The notes under the pieces were generated by a model that was not told the origin of the DNA, ran no database searches, and saw nothing but the letters and a program-made list of their open reading frames with translations. A DNA stretch of 47,416 nt from Clostridia bacterium (GTDB lineage: Bacteria; Bacillota; Clostridia; Christensenellales; CAG-138), in contig JAFZIH010000075.1 in the NCBI GenBank assembly GCA_017554455.1, positions 1 to 47,416 on the forward strand, read 5' to 3'. Shown here piece after piece: positions 42,700 to 47,416 of this stretch. Every line of letters begins with the position of its first letter. Position 1 is the first letter of the stretch. The translations under genes were made by a program, and so were the position numbers.

Positions 42700-42737
42700 G
42701 CGGCGCGGTCCTTAGGACTGCGCCGCGTTTTTCTTTT
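42700..42737 (+). terminator. Rho-independent terminator
   Basis: A twelve-base stem with one G-T mismatch (GCGGCGCGGTCC with GGACTGCGCCGC) closes over TTA and is followed by GTTTTTCTTTT. It ends the ABM operon, seven bases from the end of the leftward flavoprotein gene. Confidence 0.9.
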
Positions 42738-42740
42738 GGT

Positions 42741-44114
42741 TTACGCCTGTTCCGCAATCTTCCGCGCAACGTACACGCCGCTTGCCGAGGCGTGCGAGAG
42801 CGAGTGCGTGACGCCGCTGCCGTCGCCGATGACGAAAAGACCTTTGTGCTTCGTCTCAAGATCGGCGGACAGCTCCACCTGCATGTTGTAGAACTTGACC
42901 TCGACGCCGTATAAAAGCGTATCGTCGTTCGCCGTGCCCGGCGCGATCGCGTCGAGCGCGTAGATCATCTCGATGATGCCGTCCAGGATCCGCTTCGGCA
43001 TGACGAGCGACAGGTCGCCGGGCGTTGCGGCAAGCGTCGGGACCGTGAAACTTTCCGCGATGCGCTTTTCGGTCGAGCGCCGCCCCGCGATGAGGTCGCC
43101 GAACTTTTGCAGCATCACGCCGCCGCCGAGCATGTTACTGATCTTTGCGATATTTTCCGCGTACGCCGTGCTGTCGTTGAACGGCTCGGTAAAGCGCTTA
43201 CTGACCAGCAGCGCAAAGTTCGTGTTCGGCGTGTGCATCTTCGGGTCCTCGTAGCTGTGCCCGTTGACCGTCACGATGCCGTTTGTGTTCTCGGTGACGA
43301 CCGCGCCGTGCGGGTTCATGCAGAACGTGCGGACGAGGTCGCCGTATTTTTCGGTGCGGTAGACGATCTTGCTCTCATATAGCTCGTCGGTGAGGTGCGA
43401 GAAGATCTCTGCGGGCAGCTCCACGCGCACGCCGATGTCGACGCGGTTGCTCATCGTCGCGATGTCGAGGTCCCTGCACACGCTTTCCATCCACTTCGAG
43501 CCGCTTCTGCCCACCGAGATCACGCATTTTTCGCAGCGGTATTCCTCGCCGCCTGCGAACACCGCAAAGCCGCCGTCGCGCGTTTCGACGCGCTCGACCG
43601 GCGTGCGGAAGAAGAAATCGACCTTGTCTTTCAGAAGATCGTAGAGATTTCCGAGCACGACGTAGTTTTTATCCGTGCCGAGATGCCGCACCTGCGCTTC
43701 GAGGAGGTGCAGCTTGTTTTCGAGGCAGAGCTTTTTGATGTGCGAATTCGCGGTCGAGTAGAGCTTCGTGCCTTCGCCGCCGAACGCCATGTTGATCCCG
43801 TCGACGTACTGCATCAGCTCCAAGGCCTCCGTCTTGCCGATGTATTCGTGAAGATTGCCGCCGAATTCGTTGGTGATGTTGTACTTGCCGTCGGAAAACG
43901 CGCCCGCGCCGCCGAAGCCGTTCATGATCGCGCATGTCTTGCAGTGCACGCAAGCCGTGACTTTCTTCCCGTCGATCGGGCACCTGCGCTTTTCGAGCGG
44001 ATTTCCCGCCTCGAACACGGCGATTCTCATATCCGGCGCAAGCTTTTTGAGTTCATATGCGGTAAAGATCCCGCCGGGTCCCGCCCCGACGATGATGACG
44101 TCATACTGCTTCAT
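42741..44114 (-). CDS. COG2509-like FAD-dependent oxidoreductase
   Basis: The 457-residue flavoprotein starts with the FAD-binding fold IIVGAGPGGIFTAYEL. A Cys-rich segment, CVHCKTCAIMNGFGGAGAFSDGK, comes soon after and may contact the flavin or a metal. The C-terminal GLFVIGDGSGVTHSLSHASASG closes the FAD site. This is the layout of the uncharacterised FAD-dependent dehydrogenases of COG2509. Reaction and substrate are unknown. The start is ATG 44114, with GAGGAGAAACC upstream. It is a single-gene unit, divergent from the GNAT gene. Confidence 0.88.
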   Translation of the reverse strand: MKQYDVIIVGAGPGGIFTAYELKKLAPDMRIAVFEAGNPLEKRRCPIDGKKVTACVHCKTCAIMNGFGGAGAFSDGKYNITNEFGGNLHEYIGKTEALELMQYVDGINMAFGGEGTKLYSTANSHIKKLCLENKLHLLEAQVRHLGTDKNYVVLGNLYDLLKDKVDFFFRTPVERVETRDGGFAVFAGGEEYRCEKCVISVGRSGSKWMESVCRDLDIATMSNRVDIGVRVELPAEIFSHLTDELYESKIVYRTEKYGDLVRTFCMNPHGAVVTENTNGIVTVNGHSYEDPKMHTPNTNFALLVSKRFTEPFNDSTAYAENIAKISNMLGGGVMLQKFGDLIAGRRSTEKRIAESFTVPTLAATPGDLSLVMPKRILDGIIEMIYALDAIAPGTANDDTLLYGVEVKFYNMQVELSADLETKHKGLFVIGDGSGVTHSLSHASASGVYVARKIAEQA

Positions 44115-44190
44115 GGGGTTTCTCCTCTGTCGCACATATTTCTAATCATATCATAGCAGAAAAATGAACGGGAAGCAACAGGAATCCCCT

Positions 44191-44218
44191 TTGTTTTTCG
44201 GGTCGATGATGCTATAAT
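44191..44218 (+). promoter_or_regulatory. Promoter of the GNAT/flavoprotein/SDR operon
   Basis: TTGTTT at 44191-44196 and TATAAT at 44213-44218 are 16 bp apart. ATG 44246 follows after a short leader with a GGAGG site. Confidence 0.65.
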
Positions 44219-44245
44219 AAAGCAAAGAACGACGGAGGATGGGGG

Positions 44246-44698
44246 ATGGACATTTCGATCACGATCCTGAACAAAGACCGCATGGCGGAGATGATCGCGT
44301 TTCATCATCTTTGCTTTCCGAACGACGCGTGGAAGGACGAGGACTGGGAAGACCTGCTTTCCGACCCGCGCGCGGTGTATTACGCGCTGCTCGACGGCGA
44401 TCGCATCGTCGGCAACGTGTTTATCTACAACTGGCAGGGCGAGAACGATTACGTCAAGATCATGAATCTGTCCGTGCACCCGGATTATCGGGGGAAGGGA
44501 TACGCGCATCGGCTCTTAAACCATGTGACGGAGCAGATGCGTCCGCTCGGCATGAAGCGCTTTTGCGCCGAAACGCGCGCTTCGAACAAGCCGATGCAGA
44601 AGGTTTTCGATGATTGCGGCTATCGTTTCCGCAGGGAAGAGGACGTCGGGTTTATTAATCCGAAGGAGAACGGATACAAGTACGAATTGAAACTGTAA
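44246..44698 (+). CDS. GNAT N-acetyltransferase
   Basis: The 150-residue protein has the acetyl-CoA-binding motif A in SVHPDYRGKGYAHRLLNHV and motif B in TRASNKPMQKVFDDCGYRF, both usual in the GNAT family. The acceptor is unknown. It lies 15 bases before a large flavoprotein gene, under the promoter at 44191. The ATG at 44246 is in a GGAGGATGGGGG context, which fits a ribosome site. Confidence 0.88.
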   Translation: MDISITILNKDRMAEMIAFHHLCFPNDAWKDEDWEDLLSDPRAVYYALLDGDRIVGNVFIYNWQGENDYVKIMNLSVHPDYRGKGYAHRLLNHVTEQMRPLGMKRFCAETRASNKPMQKVFDDCGYRFRREEDVGFINPKENGYKYELKL

Positions 44699-44713
44699 AT
44701 CGGGAGGGAATGT

Positions 44714-46789
44714 ATGGATCCGAAATTTGAACCGCTGTTTACGCCGTGGAAGGTCGGAAACGTCACGATCAAAAACCGCGTCGTGATGCTGCCCATGGAG
44801 GGCACGAACATGATCCAATGGGAGGCAAAGACCGGCGTCGTCAAAGGCATCGACAAATTCTATGAGGACCGCAGGGATCAGGATATCGGTCTGTTCATTC
44901 CGGGGTTGATCCCGCTGATCTCGATCGTCGGCAAAAAATGGGTCTACCGGCATCCCGAGGTGTTCGAAAAGGTCCGCCCGATCATCGACGGCATCCATCA
45001 AAGCGGCGCGAAGGTCTTTTTCCAGATCAGCGCCGGTTCGGGTCGTTCGATGCTGCTGCCGCCGATTTTAAGACCGTTTGTCAAAAAGGGCGTACTGAAC
45101 AAGATCGCCTCGCCGGTGCTTGCGAACAAGTGGTGGTGGTCCGCGCCGGACGACGACGAGCCGAACGTGTGGGACCCGTCGGTGAAGATGGACCTGTTCA
45201 CGGACAAGATGATCGAAAAATTCATCTATGCCTTCGGGCAGACGGCGCTTCGCTGCAAAGAGATCGGCTGCGACGGCGTGGAGATCCATGCGGTGCACGA
45301 GGGGTATCTATTGGACCAGTTTGCCATGCCGTATACGAACCACCGGACGGACAAGTACGGCGGCTCGCTCGAAAATCGCCTGCGCTTTGCGTGCGAGATC
45401 GTCAAGGAAATCAAAAAGGTCTGCGGAAAGGACTTTCCCGTGTCGGTCCGCTATTCCGTGCGCTCCATGACGCGCGGCTTCAACGAAGGCGCGGTGCCGG
45501 GCGAGGTGTTTTCTGAGGTCGGACGCACAATGGAGGAATCCGAAAAGGCGATCAAAATCCTCGAGGAAGCCGGTTACGACATGTTCAACTGCGACAACGG
45601 CACCTATGACGCGTGGTTTTGGGCGCATCCGCCGGTGTACGCGCCGCTGAACATGAATCTCAAGGACGTCGAGCACATCAAGCAATTCACGACCAAGCCG
45701 GTCGTGTGCGCGGGGCGCATGCAGCCGGACGCGGCGGCGGAATCCATCGATGCGGGACGCATCGACGCGATGGGCGTCGGGCGGCAGCTCCTGTGCGATC
45801 CGGAATATGTCACCAAGATCAGGGAGGACCGCATGGATGACGTGCGGCCGTGCATCTCGTGCCACGGCGCGTGCCTGACGTTCTTCGGGCTGAACGGCAA
45901 GGGCACGGACATCGATCCGATGCACGTGGAGATGGGCCGCTGCGTCTTAAACCCGTGGACGAACAACGAGACGAAGTATTCGAAAGCGCCCGCAAAGAAT
46001 CCGAAAAAGATCGCGGTCATCGGCGGCGGGATTGGCGGCATGGAGACCGCGATCCAGGCGGCTTTGCGCGGACACACGGTCGACCTCTACGAAAAGACCG
46101 ACCGGCTCGGCGGCGTGTTCAACGCGGCGGCGGCAATGTCGTTTAAGGAGAAGGATAAGGAGCTGCTTCTTTGGTACCGTCGGCAGCTTAATGCTTGCGG
46201 TGCGAACGTACACATGAACGCCGAGATCACCGATCTCCGCGCGCTGCATGCGGACGTCGTCGTGATCGCGACCGGCGCGCATGCAAGGACCTTGAAGATC
46301 CCCGGCGCGGAGCGTGCGATCACCGCGACCGATTTTCTCGACGGAAAAGCCGCGGTCGGCGATTCCGTCGTGATCGTGGGCGGGGGACTGACCGGCTGTG
46401 AGATCGCATACGAATTGGCATTGCAGGGCAAGCATCCCGCGGTCGTCGAAATGACCCCGTATCTTGTCGGCGCGCGCGGCATCTGTATGGCAAACTCGTC
46501 GATGCTCCGCGAACTTTTGCGCTTCCACAAGGTCCCGGCGTATCTTTCCGCGACGGTTGAGGCGATCACGGACGAGGGCGTTGTGCTGAACACGCCCGAG
46601 GGCAAAAAGACCGTGCCCGCGGATTCGGTGATCCTGTCGGTCGGCTACACGCCGGACACGCGCTTTGCGGCGCTGAAGGAGCAAAAGGGGACAAATGTGT
46701 ATTTCGTGGGCGACTGCGACCGCGTCGGCAGCTTGAAGACCGTCGTGAAGCAGGCGTATGAGCTCGTACAGACCATCAGCTACCGGTAA
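44714..46789 (+). CDS. Old-yellow-enzyme-type Fe-S flavoprotein, 2,4-dienoyl-CoA reductase/BaiCD-like
   Basis: The 691-residue protein joins an N-terminal FMN-binding TIM barrel (residues 5-360, with KNRVVMLPMEG and CDGVEIHAVHEGYLLDQF) to a 4Fe-4S site and a C-terminal FAD/NAD fold (AVIGGGIGGMETAIQA near 437; VIVGGGLTGCEIAYEL near 555). Family members include FadH, enoate reductases and bile-acid BaiCD/BaiH proteins, which reduce enoyl or enone bonds. The Fe-S cysteines are Cys380, Cys383, Cys387 and Cys410, with 22 residues in the last gap, longer than the 11-12 usual in FadH-like proteins as I recall. It is followed by an SDR gene, so a two-step redox pathway on an unsaturated substrate is plausible. 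Confidence 0.9.
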   Translation: MDPKFEPLFTPWKVGNVTIKNRVVMLPMEGTNMIQWEAKTGVVKGIDKFYEDRRDQDIGLFIPGLIPLISIVGKKWVYRHPEVFEKVRPIIDGIHQSGAKVFFQISAGSGRSMLLPPILRPFVKKGVLNKIASPVLANKWWWSAPDDDEPNVWDPSVKMDLFTDKMIEKFIYAFGQTALRCKEIGCDGVEIHAVHEGYLLDQFAMPYTNHRTDKYGGSLENRLRFACEIVKEIKKVCGKDFPVSVRYSVRSMTRGFNEGAVPGEVFSEVGRTMEESEKAIKILEEAGYDMFNCDNGTYDAWFWAHPPVYAPLNMNLKDVEHIKQFTTKPVVCAGRMQPDAAAESIDAGRIDAMGVGRQLLCDPEYVTKIREDRMDDVRPCISCHGACLTFFGLNGKGTDIDPMHVEMGRCVLNPWTNNETKYSKAPAKNPKKIAVIGGGIGGMETAIQAALRGHTVDLYEKTDRLGGVFNAAAAMSFKEKDKELLLWYRRQLNACGANVHMNAEITDLRALHADVVVIATGAHARTLKIPGAERAITATDFLDGKAAVGDSVVIVGGGLTGCEIAYELALQGKHPAVVEMTPYLVGARGICMANSSMLRELLRFHKVPAYLSATVEAITDEGVVLNTPEGKKTVPADSVILSVGYTPDTRFAALKEQKGTNVYFVGDCDRVGSLKTVVKQAYELVQTISYR

Positions 46790-46798
46790 GGAGGAAAT

Positions 46799-47416
46799 AT
46801 GATCAAAAACCAAAACATCGTCATCACCGGCGCGTCCAGCGGGATCGGCAAGTCCATCCTCGAAATGCTTGCGGCGCCGGAAAACGGCAATCGCATCGTG
46901 GCGGCAAGCCGCAGCATCCAAAAGCTCACCGGTTTCGGCGAAAACGTCACGCTCTTTCCGTGCGATCTGAGCACGCAGCAGGGCGTGGACGCCCTGTTCG
47001 GCAAGGCGACGGAGCTGTTTGAGAAGATCGACATCCTGATTTGCAACGCCGGCGCGCCGTACTACGAGCGCTACGATTACGAGGACTGGGAGCGCATCGA
47101 AAAAATCTTCTCGCTCAATACGTTCTCCTGCATGTACAGCTATTCGAAGTATCTGAATCATCTGAACGGGCGCGAGGGACGCCTCGTCTACACGATCTCC
47201 GCGATGGGCGAGATGGCGCTGCCGGGCTACGCGCTGTACGCCTCCACGAAGTTCGCGATGAAGGGCTTTCAGCAGGCGATCCGCATCGAATCGCCGAAGA
47301 ACCTCAGAATCACCTGCGTCTATCCGGTGTCCACCAAGACCAACTTCTTCGAGGTCGGCGGCGCCGGGCACAAGGTGGAGCAGCCCTTCCCGGTGCAGAC
47401 GGCGGAGGCGGTGGCA
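46799..47416 (+). CDS. Short-chain dehydrogenase/reductase (3' end outside the window)
   Basis: The 206 codons inside the window form a classic SDR: TGASSGIGK at the N-terminus, CNAG near 82, a Ser in YTISAMGEMALPGY, and the catalytic Tyr-x3-Lys in YASTKFAMKG. GGAGG lies directly before the ATG, nine bases after the flavoprotein stop codon. The frame is open to the end of the window. SDR enzymes interconvert hydroxy and keto groups with NAD(P). Next to an enone-reductase-type enzyme, steroid, bile-acid or secondary-metabolite work is possible, but the substrate is unknown. Confidence 0.9.
   Translation, partial: MIKNQNIVITGASSGIGKSILEMLAAPENGNRIVAASRSIQKLTGFGENVTLFPCDLSTQQGVDALFGKATELFEKIDILICNAGAPYYERYDYEDWERIEKIFSLNTFSCMYSYSKYLNHLNGREGRLVYTISAMGEMALPGYALYASTKFAMKGFQQAIRIESPKNLRITCVYPVSTKTNFFEVGGAGHKVEQPFPVQTAEAVA

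Overview
The window looks like a chromosomal segment from an uncultured, moderately GC-rich member of the Clostridia, probably gut-associated and Christensenellales- or Oscillospirales-like. I infer this from strong AGGAGG ribosome sites, tight operons with ATGA-type overlaps, sigma-70 promoters, several lipoproteins with Gram-positive-style lipoboxes, TagF/CDP-glycerol-type transferases, an oligoendopeptidase F-like M3 peptidase, a DUF5058 protein, and proteins that join TIR domains to ectodomains. No rRNA, tRNA, CRISPR array, transposase or phage gene was recognised, so the taxonomy is only a guess.

Layout. Positions 1-50 hold the start of a leftward gene that runs off the window. Positions 82-5643 hold an MmeI-like restriction-methyltransferase whose specificity region is AT-rich, a transglutaminase-like lipoprotein, and an L-ribulose-5-phosphate 4-epimerase. 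A promoter-bearing direct repeat of about 92 bp lies in front of the first and third of these genes. Positions 5845-15176 are a leftward surface-glycan operon: RmlB, RmlA, an extended SDR, an IspD/TarI-like cytidylyltransferase, a giant GNAT-glycosyltransferase-TagF fusion, a DegT aminotransferase, an FdtA/QdtA ketoisomerase and a GT2. Together these can plausibly make a dTDP-3-acetamido-3,6-dideoxyhexose and a CDP-activated polyol, and build a teichoic-acid-like polymer from them. A MATE/MOP transporter follows.

Positions 16932-24930 read rightward: a DUF5058 / membrane protein / M20 peptidase operon with AlkD and a small Cys-rich protein, an LRR lipoprotein, an FlK-like thioesterase, a DUF1284 protein, a radical SAM protein, a small membrane protein and a PAP2 phosphatase. 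Positions 24992-30899 are a leftward three-gene operon in which every protein has an N-terminal TIR or TIR-like domain, one transmembrane helix and a C-terminal leucine-rich-repeat ectodomain. Positions 31114-37218 read rightward: a HAD phosphatase, the M3 peptidase, a lipoprotein, a TfoX-N protein, a membrane protein, two P-loop kinase-like proteins and a putative HExxH metalloprotein. Positions 37335-40637 carry a fourth TIR membrane protein, this one with a 14-residue repeat coiled coil and a large beta-propeller-like ectodomain. The rest holds a P-loop kinase-like protein, a methyltransferase, an ABM-domain protein, a COG2509-like flavoprotein, a GNAT protein, an old-yellow-enzyme-type Fe-S flavoprotein and a truncated SDR.

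The most interesting content is the set of four TIR-TM-ectodomain proteins. The architecture is that of a Toll-like receptor turned around: TIR at the N-terminus inside the cell, LRR or propeller at the C-terminus outside. In the three-gene operon only the middle protein keeps a canonical TIR core with the predicted catalytic glutamate, while its two neighbours carry degenerate TIR folds. This suggests one effector subunit with partner or sensor subunits. That functional reading is inference; the architecture is read directly from the sequence.
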